A stretch of 64,000 bases of DNA from the NCBI RefSeq assembly GCF_030272615.1, contig NC_081414.1, positions 769,666,653 to 769,730,652 on the forward strand, given 5' to 3'. A program made the translations under genes and the position numbers. Of this stretch, positions 1 through 10,618 are shown piece by piece. This DNA is from Cryptomeria japonica (taxonomy: Eukaryota > Streptophyta > Pinopsida > Cupressales > Cupressaceae). The notes below the pieces were generated by a model. The model had not been told where the DNA came from, made no database searches, and was given only the letters and a program-made list of their open reading frames with translations. Numbering within the stretch: position 1 is the stretch's first letter; each line of letters opens with the position of its first letter.

Positions 1-1301
1 ATAAACCTTTTCTAGCCTTTAATTAAAATAAATCACTTTATTTAATTAAAACCCCCTTCTCCCCTTTTAATTAAATTTACAATTAATTAAATTGATCCTT
101 GCAAATAAATAAATCTAATTTATTTATAAAATCCCCCCACTTGTATTTATGCAAGTTGCATCTATTTTGGTTGAAATAAAGTAATTTTATTTTAATTAAA
201 ATCCTTTTCCCTCATCCACTTGCATTTTCCTACATCTCTCACTTGCCTCCTAAACCCCTTCTAGATTCTTCTAATCACTTCCAATTTAGCCTAATTCATC
301 TCCTAATTATTGTCATATTCCTAAGTAAAAGGAAGTCACTTCTCAAAGCCTCCAAAGTCTTCAATAACCATTAAAGGCTTTGTATCTTCAAATGGTTAAC
401 CTCTAAAGTCTTCCAAACCATTAAAGGCTCTTACATAACCATTTATGGTTAATTCACCTTTGATCTTTGGTTAGAGACTTTCTCTCTAACTTAACTATCC
501 TTTTGACTCAAGGGTCTCATCAAACACTTATGGATTTGACCATAGTTATCCATTTAACCCTTGCACCAGAGTTTACCTCTTAGATAAAAGCTTTATCCTT
601 TGGATAACCCTAACCTAACCTTAAACCTTACCTCCTAAGGTAACCTTCATGTCTTCTCAGGCATTTAATGCCTCTTGCATCTCCTCTCAAGCAACCTCTT
701 GTTGACAATTGTCACCATTTCATTGGTGAGAATTGCAAACATGGATTGATTAACTTTCAATCCTAGCCCTTGTTAAAATTATTCAATATTAACCATCCAT
801 TGCCCTATTCTCCCTATAAATAGAGATCTCATTCATTATTATCTAGATATATCCAAGTTTTAATGCATCTACATTATAGCCTAATTTACTAAGCATTTTA
901 GCCTCTCTTTGTTAAAACATCATCATATCATTTAGAATCATTTTTTATATCATAGAATATTCATGCTAAACTAGTATACTATGTTAGGATAATTTATTAA
1001 TCTTTTATCATATCACTATCTTCATCTTAACTTAATCATCATAGTTTTAACACATCATATAGATCTTATAATGCATTCATGCATGTAGATTACAATATCA
1101 CTCATCCTTGGAGTTGTCATTCCTAAGTCATTTGTTGAATGATATGAGAGAAAAACATTGGCTTTAGGGATCCTGTAAGATAGAGAACAATGGGACACCC
1201 CTTGGGAAGTTAAACTAGTTCAATTAGTTTATATACTTGCACCAAGAGTCTCATTGGTATGTGGGTCTTTTGATCTTGATTTATTTGTTTTGATCACCAC
1301 A
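1..1301 (+). repeat. Partial Ty3/gypsy-like LTR, right-hand portion
   Basis: The stretch opens with repeated TTAATTAAA/AAATAAAT blocks like those at the start of the G1 LTRs (13349 and 24305). It then has a TATA box with AGAGATCTCATTCATTATT just downstream, laid out like TATA plus AGATGCTTCCTTCATTATT in G1. It ends in ATCACCACA followed by TTTT, resembling the G4 LTR end ACCACA followed by TTTTGG. The left terminus lies outside the window and no primer site follows 1301, so this is either a 3' LTR with flank or a solo LTR. The family assignment rests on layout, not on a measured alignment. Confidence 0.45.
815..824 (+). promoter_or_regulatory. TATA box in the partial LTR
   Basis: TATAAATAGA follows a C-rich stretch and precedes a leader beginning AGATCTCATTCATT. 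This is the position expected for the U3 promoter of a plant LTR. It is judged by sequence and layout only. Confidence 0.4.
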
Positions 1302-4300
1302 TTTTCTCACGTACAACATGTACATCTATGCAAAAAAATAGACATTAGCACACAACCACCATTTTTCTAAGACATGGAAGAACCTAAACCCAACCACAAG
1401 TCGCATTTGCCTTCACGGGGCATTTTGGGCCACATGCACCATGGTTCACCATCTCCACTTCCACATGCAATATGAGTCTTGACAACTAGGCCATGTTAGA
1501 GAATTGAGGTGTTTTCACCTTAATATGAGTGTAATAGTACAAAGTTTGGAATCTTTAGGATTTTAGTTTATTTTTAGCTAAGAAAGGAATTATAATAAGT
1601 GTAGTTGTTTAATATTATTAATTAGCTATTTTTTTTTTTAATTTTAAATGTTAAAAGAGTAAACATAGTTTATTTAATTAAAATTTTGAAAATAAATATT
1701 CCATTAAAAGTTTGAGGTATTATTGTTCTTTGTGTGTTTAAATTAATAATAATATTTTTATCATCTAGTGTTACATATGACAACTATTTAATTTTTTCTA
1801 TTTTTAAATTGATATGAAATTTGATGTCAGTTTTAACATTATTTTAATAAAAATAAATTTGTTGTTATGAGTATACTATTTTTATATTATATAATTTAAT
1901 TTTATTTATTAAAATAGTTATCAATATTATTGAACAATCATTTTTGAAAGTAAAAATAAATAATAAATACATATTTTTCATATTATTATTATATTAGTGA
2001 AATCTACATACTTGTGCTAATTTACATTTGGTTTTGGTTCCTTTTTTATGAAATGTCTTGATACAATTACATATTGACACATGACACACTCTTGTAGCAA
2101 GTTGACTCCTTCCCTGATGCTTATTCACCCTCACTTACGTTCACCTTCACACATTTCTATACATTCAACTATACATTTGTCCTATTTCTATAGGTTTCCA
2201 CACAACCAACTCATTTTTAGACCACACTACCATGCATTTTTTCTTGATCCCAAGTTCTAACATTCATCATATTGGGTCAATGTCATGATGTGCATAAATG
2301 GTCCACAAAATATAATGGATTCAACTCCAGATTTAATTTGTATTTTGTTTTAAAAGGTTGACTCCTACCCTTTTTCAATAGCCATCAGTAGTCAAGTATG
2401 TACACATTGGTGTGATTTTTTATTATGTCATTATTTAAATTTATTTATCTATATGTAGTTAAATACATGAGAGGAACATCATAAAATCCTACATTTTGAA
2501 AATAGAAAATTGTAGGAATATTTCTTTTTGGAGTGCTAAAATAAAATAGCATTTACATCAAAATTCTCTATGAAATTTACATGCTTCTGTGTATTGGTTT
2601 TATATCCTTTTGTGACCATAATTTTAATCTAATAAAGGATAATGACATAGGAGAACATGAAACTTACAATCTAATAATTTCCCTAAGACAATTTTTAATA
2701 TTTCTAATCCTCTTCTACACTAAAGCTAGAGTGGCTCAACAAATCATGTTCCCTAAAGTGTAGAGAAGTAAGATATTTCTCTATAAAACACATATTAAGT
2801 ATAGGAGGTAAAATTAGTAGACATCCAAGTTTGGGGTGACATTAATTTAAGTAGTTCATAGTTAGCTTAGAACTTAATCCTTATCTCTTTTCTACATAGT
2901 ATGGTATTGATTGTGCATAATGTGGATTCAACCCATATGTGATCTTATGATTATTACAATCTTCAAACATTCCTCAAATTGCGAGTATTGATTTATGTAC
3001 CTTAAACCAAAATTTGTGTGACATCAACACTCAATTCTTCAATGTATTTCTAGGAGCTAATTGCCCAATCCTCCTTAAATTTAATATTCATTTTTTACAA
3101 TGATAAATTTCTAGCTAATTTTTTAAATCCAAGTTAATTGTGCTTTACTTGTATGAATCTACTCAATTGACCTAGATATATGTAAAAGGGATAATTACTC
3201 TCACATTTTAATAAACATGTCCAATTTAACATCCCATAGGATTGTACCTTAAGTTATATCTTCATTTCTTTTGGAGTTTTATATTTGCACCTTTTGATTA
3301 CTTTATCACTTTTTAGATCTCAATAGGGTTTATATTCTCACTTAAAGATATTTTATTGATCTATATCGAAGAAAAATTGACATTGCATTGTCCAACTTTA
3401 CTATCACTAAATCTACCCACCCTTGTTTGGTTTCAAGGTTTCATTTCATATCTATTCTTTTACTAATATTTTGATTTATATTATATCTACTCCATTTTTA
3501 TATAACTTATCTTCTCTTATTGTGGCTTTGGGCCTTTTGTTCATAATCTTGAAAAATCAAGATTGCTAACCTTTAGATATATTTTCATTACTATACCTTT
3601 ACATCATGGACTCTCATGGTTTTCTTATCCTTGGTAATTATTCATGCTTCCATTATAAATTTTGGTTTGCTTATAAAATTTGTGATATTTGATCTTTTTG
3701 TTCTAGATGCACTCATAACAATTTATCATAAGAATGGCATCATATTATCTATGAAAGAATTATACGAAATGTTGTAGATTCACTTTCTCTTCCTGTAGAA
3801 ATTTAATTACTTTTTTTCTTACCCTTTTGGATACACTTGCTATATATTCATCTATGATTATCATATGAATTCTATTTTCCCTATGGATAGTGTAATATCC
3901 CAAATTCTAATTAAGAGAGTATTTGGATCATTTTATAGTCTTGAGTGATATTTTAGGCTTCATTATACTATCATGCCTTCCTCTAAGTCCCCACACACCC
4001 ACTTTCTTGATCCTAAATTCCTTTTGTAACCTTTTGGGATTTATTTTACCTCGGTACCCTTTCCCTCAGTTCCCCAATCCTCTACTTTATCTCAAATAAA
4101 AAAATAGAATACCATGTGGATATCCATTTCCTTTCATCTCCCTCAAGTCCCTACTCCCCTAATTCCTCATATTTAAAACCTTATAGATCTGCTCTAATGG
4201 GATGCATTACCTTCATTCTCCATGCTCTTGCAACCTGGATTCCTTCTATCCCACAAGCTTCTAGAGTACCACTTCCACCCTTGCACTCAATCCATAGGAA

Positions 4301-4584
4301 TTGGTACTCTGAATACCTAATCCCAATCGTATTATTTGAATTTCAACCTCCTCTATATCACATGTGGGTTCTTGAACATTTCCCTAGAAATATACCTAAA
4401 TTCCTTTGCCTCATAATATTGACATCCTTACCAATTTTGGATATGCCAAAACACTCATCACTTGCCCTGTGCGCCCTTTCCATTTGTAGATGACCTTCAC
4501 TTCCTTATTCATTTTTACTTCTCTATGCAATTGATATGCTTATTCTGTTGTCCTTACTCCCTATATTAAGTATCACTAACTCCT
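1302..4584. other. AT-rich region without supported genes
   Basis: Long AT-rich sequence with frequent stops in all frames. The longest open stretch, 4116-4493 plus, is Ser/Pro/Leu-rich, shows no domain or repeat relation to anything else here, and is not called. No LTR ends, terminal inverted repeats or RNA genes could be supported. It is probably old, decayed repeat DNA. Confidence 0.5.
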
Positions 4585-4589
4585 AATCC

Positions 4590-5781
4590 TGTTGGACAAT
4601 TCTGATACAAGGAGAAAACTAAGAGGGGGGGGGGAAGTGAATCAGTTTTCTACCAATATTCACAGTTAATGCAAATTATAACCTTTATATCGAAGCACAA
4701 AGAAACCAACAGAATGAAAGATAAAGCATGAAAGCACAATACACACAACACCAATGTTTTTGACGTGGAAAACCCAGTAAAGGGAAAAACCATGGTCGAA
4801 AACCCTACCCACAATCAAATAATACTTTTGTAGCAGTATATGAAATAATTACAATGGGGATTGCACTTGTAATTAGGCCAACCACCTAGAGTGCACTGCT
4901 CATTACAAAAGAAAGTCTCACTAACTTACAAAAACATCAGACTACAATCTGGAAAGAATGAACTGTGGAAGTAACATCTCCCAATGCTTGATATAGTTCT
5001 AGTTAAGCACAAATGTCTACCTTGCAACACCAAATCCTTCACAACATTCCGCTGAATGATATTTCATTGTTCGCACATAAACCTTTCTCTGATAATGCAG
5101 ACATAACCATTGATACCATACCATATTTAAATTACATGAGTAAGTCACCTATAAATACGAAACATCAACCTTATTGATAAGGTCGGCTAAACCCTAAACC
5201 TATAAACCCATAATTATAAAAATTACATCACACGATATCATCAGACCAATATTATGATTTACATTACATAGCATGGACCTAATTCAAATTCTCAAACAAT
5301 TACATCCGCTGTAAATCATGCTAAGACTAATCTCCAACACGTTTCACCTACCGATAGAAACCCTCAGTATAATAACACATAATATCTAACTGGATCCAAA
5401 TAGGACCACCATATCATTGCACCAAACAATTATAACATGATAAAGAACACCTTTAGCATGATAGAAACTGTTCCCATAAGCCTAACCAAAATCACTGAAC
5501 CATATCATCAAATATCGCTAACCAGTAAAGCTAACCGGTACCAGGAACATAAGCAATAGCTTTCAGAGCACAAAATCATGAACCAACTGAATATGAAAAG
5601 CATGTGACCAACTTGAATAACCATCCAAAACTGAATCCAAGGATCTGATCATACCGGATCAGAATCACTACCAAAACCAATACAAACACCAAGTCTAACT
5701 GGGATAGCAAAACCATATCCAACCAGGATAGATTGTTGACATCAATGAAAACACTTAACCAAATCCAACATATTTCCAACA
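4590..5781 (-). repeat. 3' LTR of C1
   Basis: Runs TGTTGGA...CCAACA read on the plus strand, 1,192 bp. It contains the ACGTGGAAAACCC...GGGAAAAACC block at 4763-4791, shared with the LTRs of C3 and C4 and, on the opposite strand, C2. G-rich tract at 4624-4635. Confidence 0.9.
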
Positions 5782-6202
5782 ATCTCCCCCTTAGGCATTT
5801 ATGACAATACTGAATGTGAAAAAAATCCAAGTGCCAAGGAATGCCAAAAATCTCCCAAAGACTGATCTGAAATATATCTCCCCCTTTGATTAGTTGATAA
5901 ACACATGAGCACCATCTCCCCCAAGGATTAACTATTTTTCACATGAACATTATCTCCCCCGTTGACTTCAATGACAAAGGATGGATACCAAACCAAAAAT
6001 AAACTGAACCAAACAACTGACTACTCCACCTGAGCAACAACATCATCTCATCAACCTGGATAGAAAAATATGTCTGATAGGCTTACTAGATTGATGCATC
6101 GCTGTATCTCTAAGTCTCTTCCAGAGGGGTGGTGACCCCCAACTCATCTCTAAAATATTCAAAAGTATATTTAGGCAATGTCTTTATTAGAATATCTACA
6201 AT
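5782..6202 (-). other. 3' noncoding end of C1 with several purine-tract copies
   Basis: The purine tract adjoining the 3' LTR reads AAGGGGGAGAT on the minus strand (5782-5792). The TCTCCCCC core recurs on the plus strand near 5877, 5920 and 5953, so the priming signal for plus-strand DNA synthesis exists in about four copies. No gene is seen here. Confidence 0.65.
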
Positions 6203-7428
6203 CTATTCCTTAGTAGGCACATAAACCAATCCGACTTCCTTTGCTTCAACCTTTTCCTTCAAGAAATAATACCTCATAGAAATGTGTTTTGATTTGGAAT
6301 TAAATACTGGATTCTTTGACATATCAATAGCAGTAGTATTATCATAGTGAATAACAATAGGCTCATCATAACTTACCCTTATATCTTTCAACATTTGTTT
6401 CATCCATAAAACTTGGGTACAGTTAATTGCAACAACTACATATTCAGCTTCAGTAGTAGATAATGAAGTGCATCCACATCTCCTGCCCAATCAGAGTTTG
6501 TATAGGCACATAGTCTAAAATCATCATCTTTTGGATACCATAACCCATAATCCGTTGTACCTACCAAATATATGAATATCCTTTTGACAACAATATCATG
6601 AGTTTCTCTAGAATTTGACTGAAATCTAGAGGCAATACAAACATCATTCATTATATCAAGTCTATTCTGAGTTAAGTAAAATAATCCATGAATCATTGAT
6701 TTGTATTTGCTTGGATTAATTCTAGGAGTTCCATCATCCTTTGACAATTTGCAACTAGTTATCATAGGAGTACCATCATGTTTAAAATATTCTAATCCAA
6801 ATTTATTAAGCAATTCCCTCACATACTTAGTTTGAGAAATGAAAATACCTTTATCAGTCTGAGTAATCTATAAACCTAAGAAAAATTTCATCTCACCAAT
6901 CATAGACATTTTAAATTCATTCTTCATATCATCAACAAATTTCATGCACAAACTTTCTTCTCCACCAAAAATGATATCATCCAAAAAGACTTCAATGATC
7001 AGTATGTCATCATGCTCAATCTTATAATATAAGTTACTATTAGCATTACCTTTGATAAAACCGATCTGAGAAAGATATTTATCCATTCTAGCATACCATG
7101 CTCTAGGGGTTTGTTTCAATCCATATAAAGATTTCTTCAATCTGCAAACCATGTCTTTGTCTTCTGATAAAGAAAATCCATTAGGCTGCTCAATGTAGAC
7201 TTCTTCTTCAATATCTCCATTAAAAAATGCACATTTGACATCCATCTGATATACCTTGTAGTTCTTGTGTGCAACATAGGCAAGAAATAGTCTTATCGCT
7301 TCAATTCTTGCAACCAAAGCATAAGTCTCATCATAATCAACTCCTTCTTCCTGTGAATAACCTTTGCAAACTAGTCTAGCTTTATTTCTCACAACTTGAC
7401 CTTCCTCATTTAATTTATTCCTGAAAAC
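6203..7428 (-). pseudogene. pol: Reverse transcriptase and RNase H of copia C1, degenerate
   Basis: The RT frame (7428-6436) shows [32 protein letters not shown] with the first catalytic Asp, [16 protein letters not shown], and the catalytic pair in FLDDIIFGG. It continues through [13 protein letters not shown], a TAG stop near 6866, and YLTQNRLDIMN. RNase H starts at YTNSDWAGD, then the frame jumps: ORF 6490-6203 resumes at CTSLSTTEAEYV and IHYDNTTAID. About 30 residues present in C3 are missing at the jump (GSRLISWLSKK region), a deletion with frameshift. The protein would have copied element RNA into DNA; it is now defective. Confidence 0.85.
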
Positions 7429-8754
7429 TCATTTAGTTCCAATAACATTCTTATCTTTAGGCCTAGGAACCAATTCCCAAGTCTTATTCTTTTCTATCTG
7501 ATCTAGTTCCTCTTCCATTTCTTTCATCCAACTCTCATCTTTACTTGCTTCAATAAAAGATTCTGGTTCAATTTGAGAAATTAAACATACCTCTTCAATA
7601 ACTAACCTTCTTCTTGTCATCACACCTTTCCTTTTATCTCCAATGATCTGAACTTCAGAATGATTCACCTTCACATACCTGGGGGGCTTAGGATTGTCTT
7701 GACTTTCTGATTCTTTTTGCCCTTCATTAGTCACAGTGGAGTTTTTTGATGTTATTGGAGCAATTGGATCTATGCTCTGAATTGATTCTTGCACTACTGG
7801 TTCTAATCTGATAAATTTATCTTTCGGTCCATAATCATATGATCTGATCCAATTGTTACCTTTCTCATCCACCTTGACATTTATGCTTTCCATTATCCTA
7901 TTCATGCTTTTGTTATAACATCTATATGCTTTTCTCTTAGTAGAATAACCCAAAAATATTCCTTCATCACTTCTAGGATCAAATTTCCCTAATGCATCAT
8001 CTCTTATAATATAGCATTTACTTCCAGAAATTCTAAAATATCTGACAGTAGGAATATGACCAAACCATAATTCATAAGGGGTCTTACCGGTATCACTTTT
8101 TATGTGTATTCTGTTGAAAGTGTATACCGCAGTATAAATAACTTTTCTCCAGTAGATATTAGGCAATTTAGCTTCTATCATCATTGTCCTTGCAACATCT
8201 AATATAGTTCTATTCTTCCTTTCCACTATTCCATTCTACTGTGGGGTTCTAGGTGTAGAAAATTGTCTTCTGAGTCTATGCTTCTCACAAAAGTTGTTGA
8301 ACTCACCAGATGCAAACTCACTGCCTTGATCTGATCTTAAACATTTTATCTTCAATCCTATTTTTGTCTAATCCATAGCATTGAAAATTTTGAATTTCTC
8401 AAGAGCTTTTGATTTTTCTCTCAAAAATGCAACCCACATCACTCTAGAATAGTCATCAATAAGCAACATAAAGTATCTATCACCTTGAAAATTTTCAGTC
8501 CTTGTCGGTCCACACAGATCAATATGAATAAGATCAAGAATTTCATTAGATCTATCATGTATGCTTCTGAAAGAAGTTCTAACTTGCTTACCCATTTGAA
8601 ATTCTCTACATACCGAATTATGAGGTTTAACAATCTTGGGAAATTCTCTACATCTAGAAGAAAAATGACCAATCTTATTGCATGAAAAACATTTAAAAGG
8701 TACTTTTCCATCATACTTACTTCCAACCGGTCCTTTAGGGATTCTTCTAGGCAA
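7429..8754 (-). pseudogene. pol: Zinc knuckle fused to integrase, copia C1
   Basis: One minus-strand frame gives the zinc knuckle CFSCNKIGHFSSRC (CX2CX4HX4C), then immediately FPKIVKPHNSVC, which is the middle of the integrase zinc region. Integrase core residues follow: Asp in HIDLCGP, Asp in RSDQGSEF and Glu in NGIVERKNRT, the DDE triad that inserts cDNA into the host genome. In C3 the same two motifs are separated by the whole protease (DSGCSHH) and the front of the integrase, so C1 has an in-frame internal deletion. Two internal stops lie between 8226 and 8368, and a stop at 7426-7428 separates it from reverse transcriptase in the same frame. Confidence 0.85.
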
Positions 8755-8810
8755 TTAGGGCTTCCAACTCTTCAAGCTCTCTATCTTCTCTCTCAATGTC
8801 TTCCAAATAT

Positions 8811-9509
8811 TTAGCATATAAGCTTACTGGAGGTAGATGCTTTAAATGCAGTTTCTGTCTTAGTAGCACTCTGATATCCAAGTTCCTCAAGCTCAAAAGC
8901 AGTCAATTTCCCAAGTAATGTATCTTTGGTAATAGGGGTACTTGATATTGTCCGGAGTTCATTAATTGCAGTAGACTTCATCTTGTAAGCCGGAGGTAGA
9001 ACTCTCAAAATCTTTGACACAACCTCATCCTCACTAACTGATCCACCACAACACTTGATTCCCATGACAATCTCATTCACTCTATCCATGAAAGAACTTA
9101 TCTTCTCATCTTATTCCATATTCAAAGTTTCATATCTCACCCAGAAACCTTCAAGTTTTTCAATCTTTACTGCTTGGTCGCCTTCATAAAGAGTTTCAAG
9201 CTTTAGCCAGATCTGTTTTGCATTCTCCAACTCTATGACATTTAATAACTTCTCATTAAATAAGACACCTACCAATGCTTCTTTTGCACTGACATCATTT
9301 TCATCTCTCTTATGTTCATCAGCAAGTACCAATGTTCCAAAATTAAAATCATGAGGTATATATTCTTTCTCCACTATCTCGCAAACTTCAGCTCCAAGAC
9401 ATCTCAGATGAATCTTCATTCACTCCTTCCATATTTTGTAATTTGTGCCATCAAATCTGGGACTCTCCTTCCAGTAGGGATTAAATGTAGAACTTGATGC
9501 TGATGCCAT
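8811..9509 (-). pseudogene. gag: Degenerate gag of copia C1
   Basis: The chosen start is the ATG at 9509 (MASASSS...), the first after the primer site. It leads into PYWKESPRFDGTNYKIWKE, the N-terminal signature of copia gag of the UBN2 type (particle-forming structural protein). The same frame continues through LYEGDQAVKIEKLEGFWVRY and MDRVNEIVMGIKCCGGSVSE to about 8811, interrupted by stops at about 9420 and 9108. A one-base frameshift near 8820 separates it from the zinc-knuckle region, where the tail YAKYLEDIER is visible in another frame. It aligns throughout with the C3 gag (45824 downward). Not functional as it stands. Confidence 0.85.
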
Positions 9510-9550
9510 CAGATCTCCTCAAGCTGTTAAGCTTCTATAGAGAGGACTAG

Positions 9551-9562
9551 GCTCTGATACCA
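9551..9562 (-). other. Primer-binding site of C1
   Basis: The minus strand reads TGGTATCAGAGC, two bases inside the 5' LTR. It is complementary to the 3' end of plant initiator-methionine tRNA, the usual copia primer. It fixes the element's strand and its 5' end. Confidence 0.9.
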
Positions 9563-9564
9563 AT

Positions 9565-10618
9565 TGTTAGACAGTTTTGATACTGGGAGAAAATTGAGAG
9601 GGGGGGAGTGAATCAGTTTTCTACCAATATTCACAGTTAATGCAGATTATAACCTTTATACTAGAGCACAAAGAAACCAACACAATGAAAGATAAAGCAT
9701 GAAAGCACAATACATATAACACTATTGTGAAAGAATGAACATCAGACTACAATCTAGAAAGAATGAACTATGGAAGTAGCATCTCCTAATGCTTGATACA
9801 GTTCTAGTTAAGCACATATGTCTGCCTTGCAACACCAAATCCTTCACAACCTTCGGCTAAATGATATTTCACTGTTTGCACATAAACCTTTCTCTGATAA
9901 TGTAGACATAATTATCGATACCATACCATATCCAAATTGCATGAATAAGTCACCTATAAATACAAATCATCAACCTTATTGATAAGGTCGGCTAAACCCT
10001 AAACCTATAAACCCATAATTACAAAAATTACATCACGCAATATCATCCGACCAATATTATGATTTACATTACATAGCATGGACCTAATTAAAATTCCCAA
10101 ACAATTACATCCACTAGAAATCGTGCTAAGACCAATCTCCAACACATTTCACCAATCCGTAGACACCCTCAATATAATAACACATAATATCTAACTGGAT
10201 CGAAATAGGACCACCATATCATCACGCCGGCCAATGTGAAGCCACCAAACAATTAGAACATGATCAAGATCACCTTCAACACAATATAAACCATTCCCAT
10301 AAGCCAGACCAAAATAATTGAACCATATCATCAAATATCGCTAACCGATAAAGCTAACCGGTACCAAGAAATACCAACCGAGAACATAAGTAATAGCTTC
10401 CAGAGCACCAAATCATGAACCAACTGAATATGAAAAGCATTTGACCAACCTGAATAACCATCCAAAACCAAATCCAAGGATCTGATCATACCGGATCAGA
10501 ATCATCGCCAAAACCAAGACAAACACCAAGTCTAACCGGGATAGCAAAACCATATCCAACCGAGATAGATTGTTGACATCAATGACAACACTTGACCAAA
10601 TCCATCATATTGCCAACA
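9565..10618 (-). repeat. 5' LTR of C1
   Basis: On the minus strand it runs from TG at 10618 to CA at 9565 and is followed by the primer site. Compared with the 3' LTR (4590-5781) it lacks roughly 190 bp near 9725. The lost part includes the ACGTGGAAAACCC...GGGAAAAACC block found in the other copia LTRs. It carries about 50 bp around 10220-10250 that the other copy lacks. Length 1,054 bp against 1,192 bp. Confidence 0.9.

Larger units (their letters stand above)
4590..10618 (-). mobile_element. Copia retrotransposon C1, minus strand, with AATCC target duplication
   Basis: The element is bounded by LTRs 4590-5781 and 9565-10618, both TG...CA. AATCC occurs directly outside each end (4585-4589 and 10619-10623), marking the target-site duplication. 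Read on the minus strand the order is 5' LTR, primer site, gag, zinc knuckle, integrase, reverse transcriptase, RNase H, purine tract, 3' LTR, which is the Ty1/copia order. The gag-pol style and GGGGGAGAT purine tract suggest the SIRE/Maximus lineage (inference). Coding capacity is lost: stops, frameshifts, a deletion removing the protease and another in RNase H. The LTRs differ in length because the 5' LTR has lost about 190 bp. Confidence 0.93.

Noticed and set aside
4116-4493. 125-codon open frame on the plus strand
   Set aside because: Ser/Pro/Leu-rich, no domain, no relation to neighbours, and lies in AT-rich decayed DNA; length is within chance expectation.
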